Of a stretch of DNA of 64,000 nt, positions 54,871-63,320 are shown one piece after another. Position numbers and translations under genes: made by a program. Every line of letters starts with the position of its first letter. Position 1 is the first letter of the stretch. Source of the stretch: Bin87 sp965220105 (GTDB taxonomy: Bacteria > Chloroflexota > Dehalococcoidia > Lucifugimonadales > UBA3495); the NCBI GenBank assembly GCA_965220105.1, contig OZ244811.1, forward strand, positions 2,046,001 through 2,110,000, given 5' to 3'. The notes beneath the pieces are model-generated. The model ran no database searches. It was not told the origin of the DNA and saw only the letters and a list, made by a program, of their open reading frames with translations.

Positions 54871-55644
54871 TTAATGCTCGCCGATGAATTCCAGGACTAA
54901 CCCGTTCCACACCTGGGGTCGCTCCCAGAAACCGGCGTGCCCGGCGTCGGCCAAAGATGCGAAACTGCTCGTCGGAATGTGCGCCGCCAGCAATCGCATC
55001 AGCGCCGGCGGCGATAGCAGGTCTGCGTTCCCGGACAGTACCAGGACCGGCACGCGCATGGTCGCCAGCCGCGCGTAGGTGATGGCCTCCCGGAGTGGTT
55101 GCGCGGGTATTGCGCCATCGGGCCGACTGGCCAGATCGATTTCCAGCCAACGGTCTGCGCCTTCGGGGTCGGTGCCCCGGTAAGATGGGCCGAGCTCGCG
55201 CAGTTCCACCGGCAGGTTCTGAATTTCCGGCGGCCGGAGCCTGGTCTGCACCGCCAGGTACTCGGCATCCTGCACCCCGCCGATGGTGTTGGCGGCCACC
55301 AGGCTGCGGACGCGCTCCGGGTGGCTCAACGCGTAGTCGATGCCGGTGATGCCACCCGCGGCGGTCGCCAACAGGTGGACGCGTTCCAGGCCAAGGTGCT
55401 CCATCAGCGCGTGCAGGTCGTCGCCGGGGTGGCCGGGCTGCTGGTCAGGGTCGGTCGCCCGGGAGCGCCCCCAGGTACGCCGGTCGTAGGTGACGCACCG
55501 GTAGCCGGCGGTGGTGAAGGCGGGAAGTTGATGTACCCAGCACTCGCAGGTGCCCGACGCCGCGTGGAGGAACACGACGGGCGTCCCGTCGCCGGCGATG
55601 TCCTCGTACCACAGGTCCACGCCCGGCAGTGTCAGGTAAGGCAT
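54871..55644 (-). CDS. Alpha/beta hydrolase-fold protein lacking the nucleophile serine
   Basis: This 257-aa protein has the fold markers PVVFLHAASGTCECWVHQLP (oxyanion-hole region), TYDRRTWGRSRATDPDQQPG, VPVLVLSGNADLLSPPA (acid) and LADAGHAGFWERP (histidine). The nucleophile elbow, normally GxSxG, reads LLATAAGGITG with alanine in place of serine. It is thus probably not an ordinary serine esterase; it may be a binding protein or use other chemistry. It is the last gene of a minus-strand run from 61.2 kb. Confidence 0.8.
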   Translation of the reverse strand: MPYLTLPGVDLWYEDIAGDGTPVVFLHAASGTCECWVHQLPAFTTAGYRCVTYDRRTWGRSRATDPDQQPGHPGDDLHALMEHLGLERVHLLATAAGGITGIDYALSHPERVRSLVAANTIGGVQDAEYLAVQTRLRPPEIQNLPVELRELGPSYRGTDPEGADRWLEIDLASRPDGAIPAQPLREAITYARLATMRVPVLVLSGNADLLSPPALMRLLAAHIPTSSFASLADAGHAGFWERPQVWNGLVLEFIGEH

Positions 55645-55691
55645 GATTTAGATGGCTCCGGAAGGGGTGGCCCTACAGCGGGGGCGGCGGT

Positions 55692-56333
55692 TCAGGGGAT
55701 TACCACGCCCGACGCACGGCCCACGACAAATGCTTCCCGCCGTTCCACGTAGTCGCGCACCAGGCCGATTAGCGCTTCGGGACGGTTGGCCATGATGTCG
55801 TGGCCAGCGTCGTAAACGAATGAAACGTGGCAGTCCGGCATGAGTTCCGCGTAGATGCGGGCGGCTTCGGGTCCGACCATGGGGTCCTTCGAGCCGAAGA
55901 CTACCAGGGTGGGGCAGGTGATGTCGCTCAGGCGAGCCTCCAGTTCAGCATCGTGGCGCCGGCCCGGAATGTCTGGGGCGGGTCCGATGGCCAGCGGAGA
56001 CAGCAGCACCAGCGCGTCCGCGTGGCCCGGAGACCGCAGGATCAGCCGCATGGCGACGCCGGCGGTGACGTCATCGGCAATGAGGGTGTAGGTTCCGATT
56101 CCGAGGGCAACGCAGGCGTTGGCTGCCAACTCCGCCCGCTCCGCCGCCGATGCAGCGCTTCCGGAGTGGGCCAACGCCAACCGAACGACGCGGTAAGTTT
56201 CTGACAGGGTGTCCTGGAGCTGAGACCAACTGACGTCGCCGCCGTCTAGAATCACCACCGGGTCACCGGTGCCCGCATCCCAATAGCGGACATCCACGCC
56301 CGTCACCGTGATTTGCGCTTCCCTCGCGGTCAA
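55692..56333 (-). CDS. Alpha/beta hydrolase-fold protein with Asp at the nucleophile position
   Basis: This 213-aa protein keeps the acid (TLVVFGSKDPMVGPEA) and histidine (VYDAGHDIMANRPE) of alpha/beta hydrolases, but its elbow reads TLIADDVTAGVAM, giving aspartate instead of serine. Haloalkane dehalogenases also use an aspartate nucleophile, but their surrounding motif is not seen. It lies 47 bp from the next hydrolase gene on the same strand. Active or degenerate status cannot be told from sequence alone. Confidence 0.78.
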   Translation of the reverse strand: MTAREAQITVTGVDVRYWDAGTGDPVVILDGGDVSWSQLQDTLSETYRVVRLALAHSGSAASAAERAELAANACVALGIGTYTLIADDVTAGVAMRLILRSPGHADALVLLSPLAIGPAPDIPGRRHDAELEARLSDITCPTLVVFGSKDPMVGPEAARIYAELMPDCHVSFVYDAGHDIMANRPEALIGLVRDYVERREAFVVGRASGVVIP

Positions 56334-56373
56334 TTCAACCTCACTCCATCCCGTATCGGCGGCCCATCCGGTA

Positions 56374-57480
56374 TCAGAACTCCCGGATGCGCGGCAGCAC
56401 CTCGCGCCCGAATAGGTCGATTTCCCGCATGACCTCCTGGTGGGTCACGCCGGGTTGCTGGAAGAAGAGGTCGACCACGCCGGCGCCGCACTCGTCGCGA
56501 AACTTCTTGATCTGGCGCACTACCGTGTCGGGGCTCCCCATAAAGTTGAGACGACCGGACACGCCCACGACGTCACCCCGGGGACTGCCGGCCACGCCAG
56601 CCCGGAGGCTGGAGCCTTCGATCTGCCGGGCAGCATCCACCGCCCGGGATACGCCGGCGCTCATTGCGATGCCGCCGGGCGTGGGGCCCGAGCCGGTGCG
56701 GTCGGCCAGCCAGTCTTCGGCCTGCCGGTCGGTCTCCGCCAGGTAGATGCTGCCCCGGAATACCACCTGGTCGGGTTCGGGCTGCCATCCAGCTTCTTCG
56801 CACCATTGGAAGTACTTCTGGGTGATGCCGGCCATCCGGTCCGCCGGCACGAAGGAAACACCCAACCCCAGCCCATGGTCGGCGGCGTATTTCACCGTGT
56901 CGTCGCTGCGGGTGGCCACGATCACCGGCGGCAGGGGTTGCTGCACCGGCAACGGCCAGACGGCAACGGTGCGGTACTGATGGTAACGGCCTTCCCACGA
57001 GAAAGGTTGGGGCTCGGTCAGCGCCTTCAGGATGAGGTCCATCCCTTCCAGTAGCCGGCCGCGACCCTCGGCGGGGTTGACGCCGTAGGTCTGGTCCTCG
57101 TTGGGAGTGCCCCGCAGGAACCCGATTATGAGCCGACCGTTGGTCAGGTTATCCAGCAGGCCCAACTCTTCGGCGCACCTTACGGGGTTGTTCAGCGGCA
57201 ACAACTGACCCAGCATGGCAATCTTGACGCGCTTGCAACGCTCGGCCACCGCGGCGGCCATCACTGCCGGCGTACCCGTGGCGATGCGTCCCGAGTAGTG
57301 GTGTTCGGAGAAGCTTACCCAGTCAAAGCCCATCTCCTCGGCAAACTCGCACTCGTCCATACCTTCCTGGTAACTGCGTACCGAGGTTTCCGGGTCGTGA
57401 TAGGCCGGCGGGATGGGCCAGGTGGTCGGGAAGGTGTGGCGCTGGGAATATCCCATGGCGCCCAAATATGAAGCCTTCAT
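56374..57480 (-). CDS. LLM-class flavin-dependent (luciferase-like) oxidoreductase
   Basis: This 368-aa protein fits the bacterial luciferase-like TIM barrel: MGFDWVSFSEHHYSGRIATG near residue 50, KIAMLGQLLPLNNPVRCAEE, LDNLTNGRLIIGFLRGTPNE and PPVIVATRSDDTVKYAADHG. Family members use FMNH2 or F420H2 to oxidise substrates such as alkanesulfonates. It is co-directional with the flanking hydrolases and the esterase genes; the spacing of 41 bp to the downstream gene suggests an operon. The substrate is unknown. Confidence 0.9.
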   Translation of the reverse strand: MKASYLGAMGYSQRHTFPTTWPIPPAYHDPETSVRSYQEGMDECEFAEEMGFDWVSFSEHHYSGRIATGTPAVMAAAVAERCKRVKIAMLGQLLPLNNPVRCAEELGLLDNLTNGRLIIGFLRGTPNEDQTYGVNPAEGRGRLLEGMDLILKALTEPQPFSWEGRYHQYRTVAVWPLPVQQPLPPVIVATRSDDTVKYAADHGLGLGVSFVPADRMAGITQKYFQWCEEAGWQPEPDQVVFRGSIYLAETDRQAEDWLADRTGSGPTPGGIAMSAGVSRAVDAARQIEGSSLRAGVAGSPRGDVVGVSGRLNFMGSPDTVVRQIKKFRDECGAGVVDLFFQQPGVTHQEVMREIDLFGREVLPRIREF

Positions 57481-57598
57481 GAATCCGCTCCGTTTACCGT
57501 GGGGAAGCTGGGCGGCTGCCTGCTGCGTTCAATCCTGCGATGTTTGGGGGTGCGGCGGTGGTGGTGACCCGGGCGGTTAGCCCGGCCCGTCCGGGTTT

Positions 57599-58516
57599 CT
57601 AGGGTTGCCAGTGTGGGGGCAGGCTGGGCGCGGGCATTCCCAGCTGGCGGGTCAACCACTCCTCGCTGGACACGCCGTCTTTGAATCCGGAGTGCTCCGA
57701 CTTGTGCACGTCGCAGGCCCCGTTGATGGACTCAACCAGCGGTTGCAGTGCGGCGGCGTCCAGGGCCGAGCCGTCCGCGCCGGCCATCAACAGCGTGGCT
57801 GCATTGACGCGAGGGGCAAACCACCGCAGGTCAAAGTACGACAGAGTGTGGCGCACCTGCTCTTGCCGGTCCGGGTGCAGCCGTAGGTAGTCGTTGATCT
57901 CTTCCAGCGGATAGGCCTGGGTGCCCGCCGCCAGGTCTGCCGTCCGGTAGAAGAGGGTCGGGGCGCAGACGGCGTGGGTAGCTTGCGGGCAAAGCGCAGC
58001 CGTCGTCAATGCCAGGTCGGTGCCGATGATTGCCACTCGGGAGTTGTCCACGTCGTTGCAACTAGCCAGGTATTCGAGGCCGCGGACGCAATCCGCCAGG
58101 ATACCCCGGTACCGGTAGGTGGCCGGATCGTCGATGCCGTCGGTGAGCAGGCCGGGGAAGCTGGCGGCGTAGGGCTGATCGGCCAGCCGCTGTCCCCGCA
58201 CGCAGATGGCAAACGTCACGTAGTCCCGGCGCATACCGTTGGCCTGACCCTGGGGCACCAGGTCGGAGACGCTGCCGTAGCGGGGCATGAAGTACCGGGC
58301 TGGAAAGGGGCCGTCGCCGCGGGGAATGCTCAGGTAGCCGAAGATCCGGTAAGGGCCGGCGGACGTGAGGCGCACGCCGTAGGCGGTGGCAAACTCGGTG
58401 GATCTCATAGGAAGCTCGACTGCCTCTGGAGCGGCCGGCAGGGCTGCCAGTTGGTCCAGAACCGACTGCCAATAGCTGTCAAAGTCGTGGGGCCTGTCTC
58501 CGTTGGCGGTTGTCAT
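57599..58516 (-). CDS. Acetylxylan-esterase-like protein (AXE1 family), catalytic Ser replaced
   Basis: This 305-aa protein aligns along its length with the active AXE1-like neighbour at 58.5 kb: PHDFDSYWQSVLDQLAALPA, GDGPFPARYFMPRYG, GLEYLASCNDVDNSRVAIIG. The nucleophile site expected as GHSQGG reads IIGTDLALT, with aspartate for serine. The C-terminal ACDVHKSEHSGFKDG keeps a histidine. It lies 13 bp from the neighbour and probably arose by duplication. An ordinary esterase function is doubtful. Confidence 0.8.
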   Translation of the reverse strand: MTTANGDRPHDFDSYWQSVLDQLAALPAAPEAVELPMRSTEFATAYGVRLTSAGPYRIFGYLSIPRGDGPFPARYFMPRYGSVSDLVPQGQANGMRRDYVTFAICVRGQRLADQPYAASFPGLLTDGIDDPATYRYRGILADCVRGLEYLASCNDVDNSRVAIIGTDLALTTAALCPQATHAVCAPTLFYRTADLAAGTQAYPLEEINDYLRLHPDRQEQVRHTLSYFDLRWFAPRVNAATLLMAGADGSALDAAALQPLVESINGACDVHKSEHSGFKDGVSSEEWLTRQLGMPAPSLPPHWQP

Positions 58517-58529
58517 CTCGTCCAGTCCA

Positions 58530-59456
58530 TTATGGGCTCAGGTGCCTGGTCAGAAAGTCGTCGACGATGGCGGCGTGCTCGAAGTTGTTGGCGTCGTGGC
58601 CGTGGCCGTCGTAGGCGTACATCCGCTTGTTGACGCTGGCGATGTTCTCGAACATGGCAAAACCGGTCTCGGGCGGACAGGTACTGTCCTGTAGACCCAC
58701 GCTGACGATCATCGGGCAGGTGATCCGGTGGGCCAGGTTGATGCCGTCGAAGTAGGCGAGGGTGTCCGCCACCTGCTGCCGGCTCTCCGGGTTCATGCGG
58801 AGGTAGTCGGCGATTTCCTGGTAGGGGTAGGCGTTGGTCAGCTCGATTGAGTCCATGTAACCGCATAGGTAGGGAGCGCCGGCCGCCGCCGCCGCTATCT
58901 CCGGTCGCAGCGCCGCCGTGGAAACGGTGAGGCCGCCGCCCTGGCTGTGTCCGGTGACGCCGATGCGCTGGTTGTCCACCTCATCGCGACCGAGCAGGAA
59001 CTCCACGGCCCGGCAGGCATCCATGTAGAAACCCCGGTAGGAATACACGTTGCGGTCGACCATGCCGTAGGTGATCAGACCCGGGTAACCCGGATTGAAC
59101 TGATGGTTGCTGCGGAGCTTGCCCCGAGGCGCAACGCTGAAAGCGGCGTATCCCTTGCGCGCCCAGTTTTTCGGTACCGGCGGTTCCATGTTGTAGCCCG
59201 GAACCTGGAGCAGACCCGGCAGCGGGCCGCTGCGTCCCTTGGGCACGGCGTACCACCCGGCGATTCGCACGTGGTCCAGGCTCGTGAAGAACACTTCGTA
59301 GACGTCGATGTCCTCGGTAGACCGCAGCGGGTCGTGCATCACCTGCGGATCCAGTGATATCAACGCCGTTTCCGCCAGCACGTCCTCCCAGAAGGCGTCG
59401 ATGTCGGCCGGCTTTTTTACCACAGTGCCGTATTGGTCCGCGGGCAGCCTGGGCAT
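58530..59456 (-). CDS. Acetylxylan esterase/cephalosporin-C deacetylase-like enzyme
   Basis: The 308-aa product starts at ATG 59456 (MPRLPADQYGTVVKKPADID) with GAGGAAAA upstream. It has the AXE1 pattern: DIDAFWEDVLAETALISLDP, VFFTSLDHVRIAGWYAVPKG, RIGVTGHSQGGGLTVSTAAL with the catalytic serine near residue 177, an aspartate in VGLQDSTCPPE and histidine in YDGHGHDANNFEHA. It should remove acetyl groups from carbohydrates or related esters in the cytoplasm. It forms a tandem pair with its serine-less paralogue. Confidence 0.88.
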   Translation of the reverse strand: MPRLPADQYGTVVKKPADIDAFWEDVLAETALISLDPQVMHDPLRSTEDIDVYEVFFTSLDHVRIAGWYAVPKGRSGPLPGLLQVPGYNMEPPVPKNWARKGYAAFSVAPRGKLRSNHQFNPGYPGLITYGMVDRNVYSYRGFYMDACRAVEFLLGRDEVDNQRIGVTGHSQGGGLTVSTAALRPEIAAAAAGAPYLCGYMDSIELTNAYPYQEIADYLRMNPESRQQVADTLAYFDGINLAHRITCPMIVSVGLQDSTCPPETGFAMFENIASVNKRMYAYDGHGHDANNFEHAAIVDDFLTRHLSP

Positions 59457-59476
59457 GGTTTTCCTCGAGTGGGCGG

Positions 59477-61198
59477 CTACACGTCTTCGACCGGCACAGT
59501 GGCGATGCCGTAAGTGCCGTAGAAGAAGTTGGCGTAGTGGGTGGAGCCACCGGTCACGAACAGCAGGTATTGCTCCGGGCTCTCCAGGGCAGGGATGGTC
59601 GCGTTGGGGTCGTCGGCCAGGTGTTGCAGCTCGGGATGCGACAGCCACTTGCCGTCGGCGTCAGTCGGCATTCCCCGGGCGCCGATGGCTTCCTGCACGT
59701 TGGCCCGGCAGTGCTCGTGCAGCCATTCCTGGGTGTCCCACTTGCTCATGCCTGCTTCGGCCAGGATGACGGCCCGGGACGGGCTCAGCATGATGGGATG
59801 ATATGGCCCCTGGTAAGGCACGTGCTGGTTGGTGTGTCCAACCTGGGCGGTCTGCCGACCACGAATCCAGCTGCCCCCGCCGGCGTGCCGGTAGAACATC
59901 ATGGAGGCGATGTTTTCCAGGGTGTCCTGGTGGTTGTGCGAGCTGGCGTCAAGGATGTCCGTTGGTCCGGTGACCGTAACCACGGTGACGGCGCTCTCGT
60001 CTGGGCGGTAGCCCTGGTCGACGTGATACGGCTGCCAGGGGCTAACCTCTTCGTTCTCGGCGATGCACATTCCGAACTTGGTGGGCAACCCGATGAAGTT
60101 GGGATCGCCGGCTCCCGCCTTGCAATAACCGATGTTGATGAGGCACAGGCGCAGCGCCCGCCCGATGGCGGTATTGGGCTTGTTGACCACGCCGGGCCCC
60201 ATGGCGGACGTGCCGAAGTTGATGCCGGCCTTGGAGGCGATGGGCCCGTTCACCAGGATCAGCGGGGCTTCGGTGTGGCCGGACACCTGCATGTCCCGGT
60301 GGTTCATCTCCGGTTGGGCGATGCACTCGATGGCCGCCAGCAGCACCGGCAACTGTTCGGGAGCGCAGCCGGCCATCACGGCGTTGATGGCGATTTTCTC
60401 CACGGTGGCGAGGCCGAAGCCGGGCTCCATGACCATCACCACGTCCTGGGGGCTGCGCCTGGTGCCCTTGAGCATCGCCTCCACGGCGGCCGGCGTCGGG
60501 GGAATGACGGGCATTCCGTCGCTCCAGTCGCGTTCTTCCATGAAGCGGTTCACCGAGTCCAGGCCCCAGGGAGAATCGTCCAGCTCCACGGTGAACAACT
60601 CGGTGCCCGGCCCGTTGTTGCGCGCGCTGGTGAGGTCGGCGGTGGCGGACCGGCGAGTCAAGCCCACGATGATGTCGTCAATCTGCTCGTCCACCATCTT
60701 GCAGATATAGTCGGGTTGCTGACCCGTGCAGGCATGGGGGATGGTGACGAAGGCGGTGCTGGGCTGGCCCCAGCCGTCCACGCAGGACTGCCAGGCCCGG
60801 ACGAAACTGCGTGCAGCGATTCCAACCGCGGGGATGCCGGCCTTTTCCATGGCAACCATGTCGTGGGCAAGCCACGACGTGCAGCCTCCTCAATGAGCGG
60901 CGGCGCCCACCATGGCGTCCACCTCCACGGCGATGCGGGCGGCTTCGTCGTCGTCGATGTGGTTGCCCCGACTCAGCGCTGGGCGGCCTTCCCGCAGGTC
61001 GCCGCCGTAACGCTCAAACTTCACGTTAGAGAAGCGACGGGAAATGTGCTCCGCAACCCGATTGACGGCCACGTCGGCGCCCCCGGTCAGGTTGTTGTAC
61101 AGACCGATGGTCTTGCCCTCCAGGGTTTCCAGGCGCGGGGCCGGTGGCACTTTGAAGTCCACGCGGTCGGCTGCGGGGGACATTATCTGCAGCTTCAT
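59477..61198 (-). CDS. UGSC-family selenoprotein with an in-frame UGA
   Basis: Two ORFs (60890-61198, 102 aa; 59477-60859, 460 aa) share one frame and are separated by a single TGA at 60890-60892. Reading it as selenocysteine gives a 573-aa protein with Sec103 in AAH-Sec-GGCTSWLAHDMVAMEKAG. This matches the UGSC (seleno)protein family, named for Sec-Gly-Ser-Cys; here the serine is glycine. The N-terminal domain includes GKTIGLYNNLTGGADVAVNR. The C-terminal 350 residues (ERDWSDGMPVIPPTPAAVEA, PLILVNGPIASKAGINFGTS) form a second unassigned domain. A perfect GGAGG precedes the ATG at 61198. The activity is unknown, probably redox. Selenocysteine machinery must exist elsewhere in the genome. Confidence 0.85.
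60860..60878 (-). promoter_or_regulatory. Candidate bacterial SECIS hairpin
   Basis: Eleven bases after the UGA the mRNA forms GTCGTGG, loop CTTGC, CCACGAC, a 7-bp GC-rich stem. In bacterial SECIS elements a stem-loop lies within the coding sequence just downstream of the UGA, and the distance here is close to that in known elements. The loop has a G-containing stretch but I cannot confirm SelB binding. Confidence 0.6.
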
Positions 61199-61340
61199 CT
61201 GTTCCCTCCGGTCGTTGGCATCTGCCCAGGGACAACGAGGTCTGCGCCGGGGCGGCAGCCCGTAGGCCGGTCAGCAGACCATCGGTGTTCGATGGGCCGA
61301 GTCTACGTGGCGCACCCGCTGGCGTCAACAAACCAGGCGC

Positions 61341-61450
61341 GTTTCAACAATCAGTCCCCTCTCCCTCTATGGGAGAAGGTGAAGGTTAGGGCGCGTTTCA
61401 GCACCCAGTCCCCTCTCCCTTGATGGGAGAGGGTTAGGGTGAGGGTGAGT
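61341..61450. repeat. Tandem copy of the dispersed palindromic repeat
   Basis: Two units of about 53 bp, from 61341 and 61392, both start GCGCGTTTCA, then CAGTCCCCTCTCCCT, a short gap, GGGAGA and a GGTTAGGG tail. They contain the same CCCTCTCCC/GGGAGAGGG palindrome found at 48.6 and 50.2-50.4 kb. Confidence 0.75.
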
Positions 61451-61633
61451 TGGTCGGCAACAGGATTCACGGGATTTTCCGGATGCGTGTTCCAACCCGT
61501 GCTATCCCAGCAATCCCGAAAATCCTTCCGCTGACGAAGTTCTCCAGAGGAGTGTCTTGGGCGGCGAGCCTTGCCCGTGATTGAGCCAACGGGTAGAGTG
61601 TGGCGATACGTGGATTTCGCAGGAGGTCATGTT

Positions 61634-62152
61634 ATGGACGTATTTCAATGCATCAGGACGCGCCGGACGGTGCGGGAGTTCACTGACGACCCGGTGCCGG
61701 ACCTGGTCATTCACCGGATTTTGCAGGCGGCCCGTTGGGCGCCCAGCTCCAGCAACACCCAGCCCTGGCACTTCATCGTGGTCAGGGAAAAGGCAACTAT
61801 CGAAAAGTTGGGTGAAATCTGCACCCAGGGCGCCTTTATCGGGCAGTCGCAGGTCGCCATCGCCATCGTGATGGAAGGCGCTCGCCGGGCCCAGCTGGAT
61901 GCCGGACGCGCGCTGCAACAGATGGAGCTGGTGGCCTGGTCGGAGGGTCTCGGGACTTGCTTCGTGGGCGTCAGGGGCGAGGCGCAGGACCAGGTCAAAG
62001 AGTTGCTGGGCATCCCCGAGGATATGGAGCTGGTTACGGTGCTGCCCTTCGGCTACCGGGTGCAGGGGCGTCGCGGTACCGGCACGCCGCGCAAGGCAAT
62101 GTCGGAGATTGCCCACGGGGAACGGTTCGGGCAGGCGCTGACCACCGGTTAG
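61634..62152 (+). CDS. Nitroreductase family protein
   Basis: The 172-aa product starts at ATG 61634, seven bases after AGGAGG. It has the FMN-binding nitroreductase pattern: IRTRRTVREFTDDPVPDLVI, ILQAARWAPSSSNTQPWHFI, VAIAIVMEGARRAQLDAGRA, AWSEGLGTCFVGV and VLPFGYRVQGRRGTGTPRKA. Such enzymes reduce nitro compounds, quinones or enones with NAD(P)H and act as dimers in the cytoplasm. It is divergent from the selenoprotein gene. Confidence 0.92.
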   Translation: MDVFQCIRTRRTVREFTDDPVPDLVIHRILQAARWAPSSSNTQPWHFIVVREKATIEKLGEICTQGAFIGQSQVAIAIVMEGARRAQLDAGRALQQMELVAWSEGLGTCFVGVRGEAQDQVKELLGIPEDMELVTVLPFGYRVQGRRGTGTPRKAMSEIAHGERFGQALTTG

Positions 62153-62200
62153 TTTGCCAGCGCGCCGCCGGTTGTTCAAGAACGGTTACATCTCTAGTGC

Positions 62201-62206
62201 TATACT
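62201..62206 (+). promoter_or_regulatory. Possible -10 box before the Mrr-like gene
   Basis: TATACT lies 33 bp before the preferred start at 62239 in a short AT-rich pocket. No convincing -35 box at standard spacing is seen. Confidence 0.3.
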
Positions 62207-62238
62207 GACGGCCAATGCGTTCCATTGAGGCTGCCTAT

Positions 62239-63267
62239 ATGGGAACTTGGACGATAAAAGGCGGCCGTCACGGCCAATACGAAGCCCCCTTTTTGGAAAG
62301 GGGCCTCGTGGCCGTGGGTTTCGGCTTGCATTGCAGTGCTGCCGATTTCCCAGAGCGGGAATCATTGCGCGACCACCTCGAGAGCCGCAACGCTGCCGAC
62401 CAGATATGGCGATTCTGCAACGAAGTCGCCGAAGGCGATATGGTGGTGCTGCCTCGTAAAATGACGCGCGAGGTCGCGGTTGGCCGTATTGTTGGCCCAT
62501 ATGCCTATCAGCCGGAGTTGGTGGACAACGATATGCCGCATGTCCGTGCGGTTAACTGGCAGGTCAAGAATATACCGCGGTCGCACTTTGACCGGGATTT
62601 ACTTAATTCCTTCGGTTCACTGTTGACGATCTCGCAACCCGCGGCGCCCAACGCCGAGGCGCGTATTGCCCAAGTTGTGAGCTCCTATTTGGGGGTTGAC
62701 CAAGTCGTCGAGCTCCCAACAACTCCGATCACCGATGCGGAACCTTCCAGTAACGACGGCCTCCAGGACGGTGAACCCTTCGAGGAATTCGACATTGACC
62801 AGGAAATCAGAGACCGTATCGTGGGCCGCCTCCGGCAGAAATTCGCCGGTACGCGATTAGAGTATCTGGTAGCCAGTATCCTGAAAACCTCCGGCTACTT
62901 CGTTTTGCAAACACGGGAAGGGGCAGATGGCGGCGTCGATGTTCTGGCCGGCAAAGGCGATATGGGGTTTGAGGAGCCACGTCTATGCGTACAGGTCAAA
63001 GGACGCACCAGCCCCGCGGACTTGGCGGAATACGACCGTTTGCAGGGAAATATAGCCACATTCCGTGCCGAACACGGCTTGCTGGTAAGTTTGGGAGGAT
63101 TTACCAAGCCCGTTCATGACCGCAACGAGCAGTCGTTCTTTGTGATACGGCTTTGGGGACCGGACGAGCTGGCGCAGCGGCTCATGGAAAACTATGATTC
63201 CTTGCCGCAAGACATTCGGGCCGATATTCCGTTGGAGACCGTGCGGATATTGCGTCCGGCGGAATAG
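62239..63267 (+). CDS. Mrr-like restriction endonuclease
   Basis: I prefer the ATG at 62239 (MGTWTIKGGRHGQYEAPFLE, GAGG eight bases upstream) to 62215. The N-terminal 130 residues look like a PUA/EVE-type sensor domain. The C-terminal domain has the Mrr PD-(D/E)XK nuclease pattern: LRQKFAGTRLEYLVASILKT, TREGADGGVDVLAGKGDMGF (catalytic D) and EEPRLCVQVKGRTSPADLAE (QxK). Such proteins cut modified or foreign DNA. It stands alone, with no methyltransferase beside it, as expected for a type IV enzyme. Confidence 0.85.
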   Translation: MGTWTIKGGRHGQYEAPFLERGLVAVGFGLHCSAADFPERESLRDHLESRNAADQIWRFCNEVAEGDMVVLPRKMTREVAVGRIVGPYAYQPELVDNDMPHVRAVNWQVKNIPRSHFDRDLLNSFGSLLTISQPAAPNAEARIAQVVSSYLGVDQVVELPTTPITDAEPSSNDGLQDGEPFEEFDIDQEIRDRIVGRLRQKFAGTRLEYLVASILKTSGYFVLQTREGADGGVDVLAGKGDMGFEEPRLCVQVKGRTSPADLAEYDRLQGNIATFRAEHGLLVSLGGFTKPVHDRNEQSFFVIRLWGPDELAQRLMENYDSLPQDIRADIPLETVRILRPAE

Positions 63268-63320
63268 CCTGGACAGTCAGGCGATTCCACCCGACATCGG
63301 CCCAACTACCAGCCCTTTAA

